The notes under the pieces are model-generated. The model worked only from the letters and a program-made list of their open reading frames with translations. It was not told the origin of the DNA and made no database searches. Made by a program: the position numbers and the translations under genes. Of a DNA stretch of 64,000 nucleotides, positions 53,337-60,784 are shown in pieces. Origin of the DNA: JANNGC01 sp043758205 (GTDB lineage: Bacteria > Verrucomicrobiota > Verrucomicrobiia > Limisphaerales > SIBH01); assembly GCA_043758205.1 (NCBI GenBank), contig JAYVNY010000191.1, positions 22,674 through 86,673 on the forward strand, given 5' to 3'. How positions within the stretch are numbered: position 1 is the first letter of the stretch; the number at the start of each line of letters is the position of its first letter.

Positions 53337-53654
53337 TCAATCCAACCCCAGCCAGATTTTCACTTTTTCTTCCACGGCTTTCAGTTGGGCGGGATTCAAC
53401 ACCGCGCGACGGCGGATGAGTTTTACGGCGGGGACGGTGTAGAGGCTTTGCGCGTCGAAGCCGCCTTCGTCGAGGCCGGAGACGCGCAGCGGCACTTCGT
53501 AACGGGAACCGCGCAAGGCGGTGGTGTAATAGACAACGGCGATCAGAACCCGGTCTTCGTCCGCGATGTCGCAGCCGAGCACAAGGGCGGGGCGGACCTT
53601 GGCGGCCATCCCGAAATCGATCTGCCAGACTTCACCGCGCCTTGCGTTTGGCAT
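53337..53654 (-). CDS. MazF/PemK-family toxin (endoribonuclease)
   Basis: 105 residues from the ATG at 53654. It has the PemK-fold hallmarks: RRGEVWQIDFGMAAKVRPAL VL, the VYYTTALRGSRYEVPL strand and a C-terminal helix EEKVKIWLGL. Members cleave mRNA. The upstream gene overlaps by 23 bp and encodes a small charged protein, the cognate antitoxin. It is bordered by repeat copies A and B. Confidence 0.88.
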   Translation of the reverse strand: MPNARRGEVWQIDFGMAAKVRPALVLGCDIADEDRVLIAVVYYTTALRGSRYEVPLRVSGLDEGGFDAQSLYTVPAVKLIRRRAVLNPAQLKAVEEKVKIWLGLD

Positions 53655-53826
53655 ACTCGGCTTCCCGCTTGTCGAGGGCGCGGGCACCATCAGTCGCGAG
53701 TTGCATCAACTCGTCATCGTTCAGGCGATCATCAACCACTTGCGTTTGCAGCCAGCGAACCAGCTTGATCTTCTGACGATCCGGCAGGCGGGTGCAGGCT
53801 TGTTTGATTTCGGCCACCGTGCTCAT
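53632..53826 (-). CDS. Antitoxin of the MazF-like pair
   Basis: 64 residues from the ATG at 53826: STVAEIKQACTRLPDRQKIK, then DDELMQLATDGARALDKREA and a basic end. Mostly helical with a disordered, charged C-terminus that would wrap the toxin. Its gene overlaps the start of the toxin, the normal antitoxin-first order. No clear DNA-binding fold is visible, so I cannot place it in a named antitoxin class. Confidence 0.8.
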   Translation of the reverse strand: MSTVAEIKQACTRLPDRQKIKLVRWLQTQVVDDRLNDDELMQLATDGARALDKREAEYAKRKAR

Positions 53827-53890
53827 GGGCGGAAAATTAGGCGGCCTGAGTTTCTGCGTCAATCTCGTGGTCACGCCGCATCATCCCAAG

Positions 53891-54034
53891 CGACGGAAAC
53901 GCGCCGGCCCAGCGGCGGCAAAATCTCCAGTCCCGCCCAGCGTGCTGGCGCGGCGTGCCGGCTGGCCGCTCCCCGCCCGTTGCGCAGGAAGTCCCACCTC
54001 ACCCCGGCCCTCTCCCCCAGCGGAGAGGGAGAAG
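53891..54034 (+). repeat. TA-island repeat, copy B
   Basis: CGACGGAAACGCGCCGGCCC, then AGCGGCGGCAAAATCTCCAG and CCGGCTGGCCGCTCC, ending with the CCCACCTCACCCCGGCCCTC type repeat and its hairpin CCCTCTCC/GGAGAGGG (53993-54034). It sits between the MazF-type and HicBA modules. Confidence 0.85.
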
Positions 54035-54060
54035 CCTTGCGCCGCGCAGATTTGCCACGG

Positions 54061-54279
54061 TCAGCGGAAATCGTCCGCGTCCAAACCGCTGCCTTTGATG
54101 ATGCTCTTGAGGGTGCCGATGGGGATGGGCTTGCTGCCGTGCTGCGCGACGATGACCTGTCGCCCGTCGGAGTGACGCCATTTTTGGTGGCTGCCGCGTT
54201 GATCCACCAGAACAAATCCGTGGCGGCGCAACACCCTGACCACTTCATGGGCGTTGCAAACTGGGAAGTGCCGGCTCAA
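54061..54279 (-). CDS. hicA: HicA-family toxin
   Basis: 72 residues with the small dsRBD-like HicA fold: EVVRVLRRHGFVLVDQRGSH, catalytic His in GSHQKW, QVIVAQHGSKPIPIGTLKSI and a C-terminal IIKGSGLDADDFR. HicA toxins bind and cut mRNA. The ATG at 54279 overlaps the stop of hicB, so the pair is co-translated. It lies between repeat copies B and C. Confidence 0.92.
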   Translation of the reverse strand: MSRHFPVCNAHEVVRVLRRHGFVLVDQRGSHQKWRHSDGRQVIVAQHGSKPIPIGTLKSIIKGSGLDADDFR

Positions 54280-54479
54280 GGCAGAGCCAGTTCGATTAGG
54301 CGGGAATTCTTGCGGAGCTTGACCGGCGAAGGTTCAAACCAGAGCGCCAGCGCCTCTTTGGCGTTGAGGATGGCTTCCGCTTCCGTGTCGCCTGCCGTAC
54401 TGCAACCCGGCAGTTCGGGGAACACCGCCGACCATCGCTTCGTCCGCGCATCCAATTCGATCAGCAACCGGAATTTCAT
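54276..54479 (-). CDS. hicB: HicB-family antitoxin
   Basis: 67 residues from the ATG at 54479: KFRLLIELDARTKRWSAVFP, ELPGCSTAGDTEAEAILNAK and EALALWFE, the ELPGC-x-(S/T)-x-G-(D/E)-T core of HicB. There is no room for a C-terminal HTH/RHH domain, so DNA binding is not obvious. The longer upstream frame is through repeats and is ignored. It is first in the pair, as usual for hicBA. Confidence 0.9.
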   Translation of the reverse strand: MKFRLLIELDARTKRWSAVFPELPGCSTAGDTEAEAILNAKEALALWFEPSPVKLRKNSRLIELALP

Positions 54480-54932
54480 GTTCTGAAAATAGTGCGGCGG
54501 CCAACGGTTGCCAATCATGTTTGTGCCGTAGTTAAATTTGGTTCCCATCTCGCACGGCGCGGCGCTCTGGCGTTTCGTTTCATGCGACGGAACGCGCCGG
54601 CCCAGCGGCGGCAAAATCTCCTGTCCCGCCCGGCGTGTTGGCACGGCGTGCCGGCTGGACGCTCCGTGCCCGTTGCGCCCGCGTGGTGGGGCCAGTCTCG
54701 GCACGAATCTTTGCCCGGAGATTTGGGGCGGACGGAGATTAAAACTGTCATCCCCGTCCGCCCCAAATCCACGGGACACTGCCGGGCTGGTGAAAAAGTT
54801 CCGGTTGCGCGCGAAGCCCACCTCACCCCGGCCCTCTCCCCCAGCGGAGAGGGAGAAGTTTATGCGCGGCGCGGGCGATTCGTGATTCATCGGCGTCTTG
54901 TCAGCCCCATTGCGCCAGCGTATTCTTCGGCC
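54480..54932. other. 453-bp repeat-filled spacer
   Basis: No gene. It contains repeat copy C with an internal insert carrying a perfect 16-bp inverted repeat. Long frames cross it on both strands but encode only repeat translations. Confidence 0.8.
54584..54858 (+). repeat. TA-island repeat, copy C, with an inserted inverted repeat
   Basis: It has the same left part as copy B (CGACGGAACGCGCCGGCCCA, GCGGCGGCAAAATCTCCTG) and the same right part (CCCACCTCACCCCGGCCCTC with its hairpin, 54817-54858). Between them is about 125 bp absent from B. This insert includes a perfect inverted repeat: GATTTGGGGCGGACGG (54720-54735) and CCGTCCGCCCCAAATC (54754-54769), loop 18 bp. Confidence 0.85.
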
Positions 54933-55175
54933 ATGAAAAGCAGCCACGCCTCCGCGCCGGTTCCGCCGGAAAAGCTCAAGCCCGTCCTGCACGAAAAGAT
55001 CGAGCGCATGAACGGCGAGCAACTGGCGTTACTAGACCGCGTGTTGCTGCAACTCGAAGCCGAGCAGGCCGCCGACCGATTGAGCGAAGCTTTCGATGCG
55101 GATCACGCGCAGGGCAAGCTGCGGCGCGTGGCGGAGTTGGTGCGGCAGTTCCGGGCTGAACACCGCTACGCATGA
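54933..55175 (+). CDS. Antitoxin-like protein upstream of a PIN toxin
   Basis: 80 residues: KSSHASAPVPPEKLKPVLHE, then KIERMNGEQLALLDRVLLQL and EAEQAADRLSEAFDADHAQG. Helical, charged, without an obvious DNA-binding fold. It overlaps the start of the PIN-domain gene by 4 bp (ATGA), the antitoxin-first order. The ATG at 54933 is preferred as upstream in-frame sequence is repeat C. Confidence 0.75.
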   Translation: MKSSHASAPVPPEKLKPVLHEKIERMNGEQLALLDRVLLQLEAEQAADRLSEAFDADHAQGKLRRVAELVRQFRAEHRYA

Positions 55176-55593
55176 CGGTCTGCCTCGACACGAACGTCTT
55201 TCTGCAAATCTTCGGGCGGAAGCAGCCATTTCATCAAATCCTCTGCGCCTTGCTGGATGGCCGGCTCACCTTGGCGGTGTCGAACGAAATCCTGCTCGAA
55301 TACGAGGAGGTCACGGTCAAGTTTTCCGGTGCGGAGCGCTGGCGGGACGTGGTGGCGTTGCTCGAACTGCTGGACCGGCTTCACGGCTACACCGGCAGAC
55401 AGAGCCGCAGTATCGCTTCGCCGTCATCACCGCCGACCCGGACGACAACAAATTCTGCGATTGCGCCATCGCGGCCGAAGCGGATTTCGTGGTAACGGAG
55501 GACACGCATTTTGCGGTGTTGAAATCCGCCGGTTATAAGCCGCAGCCCATTTCGCCGGAGGAATTTATCCGGGTCCATCTGGCCTCTGAATAA
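55172..55593 (+). pseudogene. PIN-domain toxin (VapC-like) disrupted by a frameshift
   Basis: The start TVCLDTNVFLQIFGRKQPFH and LAVSNEILLEYEEV is a PIN domain with the first acidic residues. Near 55385-55415 (after LDRLHGYTG) the frame is lost: the C-terminal half continues one frame over as EPQYRFAVITADPDDNKFCD CAIAAEADFVVTEDTHFAVL KSAGYKPQPISPEEF, with the remaining acidic residues (DPDDNKFCD, TEDTHF). Either a real indel has killed the toxin or this is a sequencing error. The antitoxin gene upstream looks intact. Confidence 0.8.
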
Positions 55594-55603
55594 CCACCAC
55601 GCG

Positions 55604-58102
55604 TCAGTGGTTGAACAAAAACTCTTTGGTGTTGAGCAGCGCCCACACGATGTCCTCGTAGGCCTGGCGGCGCGCGGCGATTTCCTTGTCCGGCTTTCCC
55701 TGGATCGTCTTCTCGACGTGCGCCTGGCCGGTCTTGATTTCCGACGGCAAGGGCGCGCGCGTGTAGGCGAGGAAATAAAGTTCCCGCAGCTTCTCCTCGT
55801 CGCTGCGCGTGCTGTCTTCGCCCAGTGAAGCGGCGCGTCCGCCATCGCGGGCGAGCTTCTCCTGAATGTCCTTGGCGTTCAGCAGGTGCAGGCTCTGCGC
55901 GAGGCTGGCGTCCTGCGAACGCTCGCACTCGCACGCGCTCGACATGTCGGGGCGACCAAAAACGGTGAGGAAATACGACGAGGCGTTGAAGCTGTTGTCG
56001 GGCAACTGCACCGCCTGCGTCCCGGCGGGCAGGCCGTCAAACTTGCTCTCGGCTTTCGCGACGGCGTTCACCGAGTCCAGCAGCACCTCGGCGGTGAGAC
56101 GCTTCGGGTAGTAGCGGGAGAAATTTTGCTTGTCGATTTTGTTGTGCGCGTTCGGCACGGCGCTGAGCTGGTAGGTCTGCGAGTTGCAGAGGTCGCGCAC
56201 GAGCTGCTTCAAGTCATAGCCGCTTCCGATGAATGATTGCGCCAGTGCGTCGAGCAACTCGGGATTGGTCGCGGGATTCGTGTCGCGCATGTCGTCCTCC
56301 GGCTCGACGAGGCCGCGATTGAAGAAGTGCTTCCAATACCGGTTCACCAACGAGCGCGCGAAGAATCGGTTTTGCTTCCCGGTCATCCAATCGGTGAGCG
56401 GCTGCCGCGCGTCATCGTCGGCCGTGAGATTCAACGGCGTGGCCCCCAGCCCGGCCGGCTTTACGGATTGCTTGGTCTTCTTGTTCGTGGCGGTGGCGAC
56501 GGAGCGTTTGGCAAAAACAATTTCATCGCCCGGCTGGGTGCCGCCTTTGCGGCTCACCTGCGAGAAGAAGGCGGCGAAGCTGTAATAGTCCTGCTGGCTC
56601 CAGCGTTCATAAGGATGATGGTGGCACTCGGCGCACTTGAGGCGTTGGCCGAGGAAGACCTGAGCCGTGTCCTCCAACTGCGTGGTCGTGTCGCGCGCCT
56701 GACGATACCAGGCGGTGGCCGGGTTCTGTGAGACCTCGCCCGAGGCCGTGAGCAGCTCGCGCACGAAATCATTGTAGGGCTTGTTCTCCAGCAGTCCGTC
56801 CCGCACCCAGTCGTGGAAAGCGTAGGTCATGCGCGCCTGATTGGCGTCGGCGCGTTTGTTGCGCAGCAGCGCGGCCCATTTGTTGGCGAAGTGATCGGCG
56901 TAATCCGGGCTGTCGAGCAGGCGGTCAATGCAGCGCGCGCGCTTGTCCGTCCGTCCGTCCGCGAGAAACTTTTGCGTCTCATCCAGCGTCGGCAGCCGGC
57001 CCGCGACATCCACGGTGACACGACGAAGGAAGGTCGCGTCATCGGTGATTTCGGACGGCGGCATGCCGATGGTCTTGAGTTTTTTGAAGACCTGTTCATC
57101 AATGAAATTTTTCGCCACGGGCAGGTTCGTGACCGCGATGCCGAGCGGAATGATGGCGCGGAAGACGGCGACCTTGGCCTGATAACGCACCATCACCGCC
57201 ACATCGCCGGGCTGCTGGTAGAGCTTCACCAAGCCGCTCTCCTCGGTGCGCGCCATGTCCTTGTCGTTCGCCTCGTAGAGCGCGCTGCGCGTCACATCCT
57301 CGGCGTGGCCGTCGGTGTAATGCGCCAGCACAGCGAGCTGCTGTTCGGCGCCAAACGAAAGCGTGCGCTCCCTCGGAAACACTTCGATGCGATCCACGAC
57401 CGGATCGTTCGTGCTGCCGTAAGGCATGCCCTGCGTGATCCAGCGGATGATCAAGCGGTAGTCGTCGGAGTTCGGGTCGAGGCGTTTGCCGCCGCCGTGC
57501 GGCAGCGTGGCCGCGCCTTTCAGCAAGAGCAGGCTGCGATCCGGCGCGGCGGGGAACAGCCGGCGACCGCGCGCTTCCTTGACGAGGTGTTCGTAATCTT
57601 CGCTTGGCTCGAAGCCGAGCAGCGAGAGCTTGAATCCGTTTTGCCCGCTGGCCTTGCCGTGGCAGCCGCCACCATTGCAGCCGGCCTTGGTGAAGATGGG
57701 CACGATCTGGTTGGGAAAGTTGACCGCCGCCGCGACGCGCACGTTCTCAACCTTCACCGTCATCTGGCCGGTGACGCCTTCCGAGGTGCGCGCGGTGACG
57801 GTCGCGGTGCCGTCGCCCACAGGCGCGAGAAATCCTGACGCGTCCACGGTCACGATGCCGGCGGGCTTCACCTCGTATTTCGCGCGGCGTGCGAAATCGC
57901 GTTCCGCACCGTCGTCGAGCTTCGCGGTGACGAGCAGTTGCCGCCGCGCGTCGCTGGAGCGCAGGCGGAGCGTCGTGCCGGGTGGGGCGTCGCCCGTGCC
58001 GAGTTCCAGCGCGACAGGCTTGGCGGCTGCGACCTGGTTCGCCGTGACGAGCCACGCGGCGAACAACAGGGCGCTGAGGAATGGGGTGGAAGTCATTCGC
58101 AT
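55604..58102 (-). CDS. PSCyt1/DUF1549/DUF1553 protein with two Big_2-type domains
   Basis: 832 residues, signal peptide (PFLSALLFAAWLVTANQVAA). Order: Big_2-like domain (GIVTVDASGFLAPVGDGTAT), cytochrome-like segment with GCNGGGCHGKASG (CX4CH rather than CXXCH), second Big_2-like domain, DUF1549 (FIDEQVFKKLKTIG ... RVTVDVAGRLPTLDETQKFL) with a standard haem motif KCAECHHHPYERW, and DUF1553 (FFARSLVNRYWKHFFNRGLV EPEDDMR ... NSQTYQLSAVPNA). The role is unproven; such proteins pair with DUF1501 proteins in Planctomycetes and Verrucomicrobiota. It is last in an operon with three DUF1501 genes. Confidence 0.9.
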   Translation of the reverse strand: MRMTSTPFLSALLFAAWLVTANQVAAAKPVALELGTGDAPPGTTLRLRSSDARRQLLVTAKLDDGAERDFARRAKYEVKPAGIVTVDASGFLAPVGDGTATVTARTSEGVTGQMTVKVENVRVAAAVNFPNQIVPIFTKAGCNGGGCHGKASGQNGFKLSLLGFEPSEDYEHLVKEARGRRLFPAAPDRSLLLLKGAATLPHGGGKRLDPNSDDYRLIIRWITQGMPYGSTNDPVVDRIEVFPRERTLSFGAEQQLAVLAHYTDGHAEDVTRSALYEANDKDMARTEESGLVKLYQQPGDVAVMVRYQAKVAVFRAIIPLGIAVTNLPVAKNFIDEQVFKKLKTIGMPPSEITDDATFLRRVTVDVAGRLPTLDETQKFLADGRTDKRARCIDRLLDSPDYADHFANKWAALLRNKRADANQARMTYAFHDWVRDGLLENKPYNDFVRELLTASGEVSQNPATAWYRQARDTTTQLEDTAQVFLGQRLKCAECHHHPYERWSQQDYYSFAAFFSQVSRKGGTQPGDEIVFAKRSVATATNKKTKQSVKPAGLGATPLNLTADDDARQPLTDWMTGKQNRFFARSLVNRYWKHFFNRGLVEPEDDMRDTNPATNPELLDALAQSFIGSGYDLKQLVRDLCNSQTYQLSAVPNAHNKIDKQNFSRYYPKRLTAEVLLDSVNAVAKAESKFDGLPAGTQAVQLPDNSFNASSYFLTVFGRPDMSSACECERSQDASLAQSLHLLNAKDIQEKLARDGGRAASLGEDSTRSDEEKLRELYFLAYTRAPLPSEIKTGQAHVEKTIQGKPDKEIAARRQAYEDIVWALLNTKEFLFNH

Positions 58103-58103
58103 A

Positions 58104-59444
58104 TCAAATCAGTTCGCGCATCGGCGGCCATCCATCCACCAGATACTGCGGGCGTCCGGAAAGGTCGGGCAGGGTGACGCGGTTCGGGTCGAGGCCGAGT
58201 TGGTGATAGAGCGTGGCAAAGACTTCGCCGAAGTGAACGCCCCGATCCGCAATCTCCCCGCCGAGCCGATCCGTCGCGCCGATGACCTGGCCGGTTTTCA
58301 TGCCGCCGCCGGCCAGCAGCGCGCAGCCGACCTGCGGCCAATGGTCGCGCCCGGCGTCCGCATTGATCTGCGGGGTGCGGCCAAATTCGCCCCAGGCCAC
58401 GACCGCCACATCCTTGTCCAGTCCGCGCTCGTGCAGATCCTCGACCAGCGCGCTCATGGCCTGATCGAAGAGCGGCAGGTGCGTGAGCAACTCGCTGTGA
58501 TTGTTGCTGTGAAAATCCCAGCGGCCAAAGTTCAGCGTCACGCAGCGCGCGCCCGCTTCGACGAGGCGGCGGGCGATGAGAAACTGTTCGCAATTTCTCG
58601 GAGCGCCGTCGCCATAGTTCTTCGGGTCGCCCTTGCCGTAACGCTCGCGCACTTTCGCCGGTTCCCGGCTGACGTCGAGCGCCTCCAGAAGTTTGCTCGA
58701 AGTGAGAATGCTGAAGGCCTGTTGCTGGAAGGAATCCATCCCTTCGACCGCGCCGCTACCATCCACGTCGCGCCGGAAATTATCGAAGCCCGTCAGCAGC
58801 GCCTTGCGATCCGAAAGACGGTCGAGCGTCACTCCGTTAAGTTTGAGGTCGCCCAAGCCCGGTCCATCAGGACGAAAGGCCGAGTGCGTCGGGCCGAGAA
58901 ACCCCGGATGACCGGGCGAACCGTACGGCGGATGCCCGGCCTTGGGCGCGAGTCCGACAAAAGGCGGAATCGTCGGCTCGGTCGGGCCGCGCAGCTTGGA
59001 AAGCACCGCGCCCATCGAAGGCCAGCCGCCAGGCGGTTGCGTCGGCACCGGACGGCCCGTGTAGCAGATGAACGAGTCGTGGTCGCCGTTGGGCGAGCCG
59101 TACATCGTGCGGATGGGCACGAGCTTGTCCATGATCGCGGCGCAGCGGGGCATGTGCTCGGAGATTTGGATGCCGGGGACGTTGGTGCGGATGGGGCGGT
59201 GCGGGCCGCGAATTTCCATCGGCGCGTCCATCTTCAAGTCGAACATGTCCTGATGCGGCGGCGCGCCGACCAGATAGATCATGATCACGGCCTTGTGCGA
59301 CTTGCGAATTCCGGCGAGCTGTTCGGCCTGGAGCAACTGCGGCAGGGCCAGACCGCCGAAGGCCAGGCTGCCAATCCTCAAAAAATCACGACGCGAAACT
59401 CCGTCGCAAAACTTGGATGAGGAGGTTCCGGCGATAGTCAACAT
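58104..59444 (-). CDS. DUF1501 protein, Tat-exported, copy 3 of 3
   Basis: 446 residues. Tat signal SRRDFLRIGSLAFGGLALPQ. The fold is sulfatase/alkaline-phosphatase-like: AVIMIYLVGAPPHQDMFDLK, FGRWDFHSNNH, WGEFGRTPQINADAGRDHWP, AGGGMKTGQVIGATDRLGGE. The conserved GRDHWP and PHQDxFD motifs are the hallmarks of DUF1501. Activity is unknown. It is 3 bp upstream of the next gene's stop, so one transcript is expected. It is the most divergent of the three (PTQPPGGWPSMGAV, HSAFRPDG). Confidence 0.92.
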   Translation of the reverse strand: MLTIAGTSSSKFCDGVSRRDFLRIGSLAFGGLALPQLLQAEQLAGIRKSHKAVIMIYLVGAPPHQDMFDLKMDAPMEIRGPHRPIRTNVPGIQISEHMPRCAAIMDKLVPIRTMYGSPNGDHDSFICYTGRPVPTQPPGGWPSMGAVLSKLRGPTEPTIPPFVGLAPKAGHPPYGSPGHPGFLGPTHSAFRPDGPGLGDLKLNGVTLDRLSDRKALLTGFDNFRRDVDGSGAVEGMDSFQQQAFSILTSSKLLEALDVSREPAKVRERYGKGDPKNYGDGAPRNCEQFLIARRLVEAGARCVTLNFGRWDFHSNNHSELLTHLPLFDQAMSALVEDLHERGLDKDVAVVAWGEFGRTPQINADAGRDHWPQVGCALLAGGGMKTGQVIGATDRLGGEIADRGVHFGEVFATLYHQLGLDPNRVTLPDLSGRPQYLVDGWPPMRELI

Positions 59445-59447
59445 GGT

Positions 59448-60782
59448 TCAAATCAGCTCGCGCATCGGCTGGTAATTGTTGTCCACGAGGAATTGCGGAC
59501 GTCCGCTCAGGTCGTGGACTACGGCCTTGTTCACGTCGATGCCCAGGCGTTGATAAAGCGTGGCGAACACTTCCTGGAAATGGACCGGACGTTCGTTCGC
59601 CTCGCCGCCGAGACGGTCGGTGGCACCAATAACTTGCCCGGTCTTCATGCCGCCACCGGCAAGCAGGGCGCACGAGACGCGCGGCCAATGATCGCGTCCG
59701 CCGTCCTTGTTGATGGTCGGGGTGCGACCGAATTCGCCCCAGACGATCACCGAAACATCCTTGTCGAGTCCGCGGTCGTGAAGGTCTTGCACCAGCGCGG
59801 TCACGCCGCGATCCAGCAGCGGCAAATCCTTGCGCGCGTTGTCGAAATTCTTGCCGTGATAATCCCAGAAACCAAACGCCACGGTCACGAAGCGCGCGCC
59901 GGCTTCGACGAGGCGGCGGGCCATGAGGAATTGCTCGGTGAGCATCGGGGCGGCGTCGCCGTGCGTCTTGGGATCACCTTGGCCGTAGCGTTCCACGATG
60001 CGCTTGTCCTCGCGCCCAAGGTCGAGGGCTTCGATAAGCTTGCTGGACGTGAGCACGCCGAAGGCCTGCTGGTTGAAGGCATCGAGTCCTTCCATCGAAC
60101 CACTCGCGTCCACGTCGCGGCGAAATTTGTCGAAGCTGGCGAGCAGCGCCTTGCGGTCGTTCAGCCGCTCCAAGGTCACGCCATTCAGCACCATGTCGGA
60201 TTTGCCTTCGCCCGCCGGACGGAACGAGCGATGCGGCACGCCGAGGAATCCCGGCCCGGAAGCGTTGTAAGGCCGGTGCTGCATGACCGGCTCCAGCCCG
60301 ACGAAGGGCGGCACCGCCGGATGCGTCGCGCCTTGCAGCTTGGAGATGACCGAGCCGATGGACGGCCAGCCGCCCGGCGGCTCGTTGCGCTTCAGTCGGC
60401 CGGTCAGGCATTGGTAGTCGTAGTGATTGTCCTCGGCGCCCACGACGCTGCGGACGAACGCGAGCTTGTCCGCCATGCGCGCCATGAGCGGCAGATGCTC
60501 GCAGATTTCGATGCCGGGGACGTTGGTGCGAATGGGTTTGAACTCGCCGCGAATCTCCGACGGCGCGTCCAGCTTCAGGTCGAAGGTGTCCTGATGCGGC
60601 GGCCCGCCGGGCAGGTAGATCATGATGATCGACTTGTGCGACTTGCGAAGACCGGAGCCGGACTCCGCCTGCAACAAGCCCGGCAGCGAAAGTCCCCCAA
60701 GGCCCAGCCCGCCAATTCTCAGAAAATTCCGGCGCGAAAGTCCGTCGCAGAATTTTGAGGATGGGCCGGGAATGGTCAGCAT
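59448..60782 (-). CDS. DUF1501 protein, Tat-exported, copy 2 of 3
   Basis: 444 residues. Tat signal SRRNFLRIGGLGLGGLSLPG. Core motifs IIMIYLPGGPPHQDTFDLKL, FGFWDYHGKNFDN, WGEFGRTPTINKDGGRDHWP and GGMKTGQVIGATDRLGGEAN. Very similar to the following paralogue at 60785. It ends with NNYQPMRELI. In-tandem copies suggest recent duplication. The three enzymes may act on different substrates or form a complex with the PSCyt1/DUF1549 partner. Confidence 0.92.
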   Translation of the reverse strand: MLTIPGPSSKFCDGLSRRNFLRIGGLGLGGLSLPGLLQAESGSGLRKSHKSIIMIYLPGGPPHQDTFDLKLDAPSEIRGEFKPIRTNVPGIEICEHLPLMARMADKLAFVRSVVGAEDNHYDYQCLTGRLKRNEPPGGWPSIGSVISKLQGATHPAVPPFVGLEPVMQHRPYNASGPGFLGVPHRSFRPAGEGKSDMVLNGVTLERLNDRKALLASFDKFRRDVDASGSMEGLDAFNQQAFGVLTSSKLIEALDLGREDKRIVERYGQGDPKTHGDAAPMLTEQFLMARRLVEAGARFVTVAFGFWDYHGKNFDNARKDLPLLDRGVTALVQDLHDRGLDKDVSVIVWGEFGRTPTINKDGGRDHWPRVSCALLAGGGMKTGQVIGATDRLGGEANERPVHFQEVFATLYQRLGIDVNKAVVHDLSGRPQFLVDNNYQPMRELI

Positions 60783-60784
60783 GA

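Noticed and set aside
53239..54858. CRISPR array
   Set aside because: The three repeats are about 0.65 kb apart, unequal in length and separated by genes rather than short spacers; no cas genes are present.
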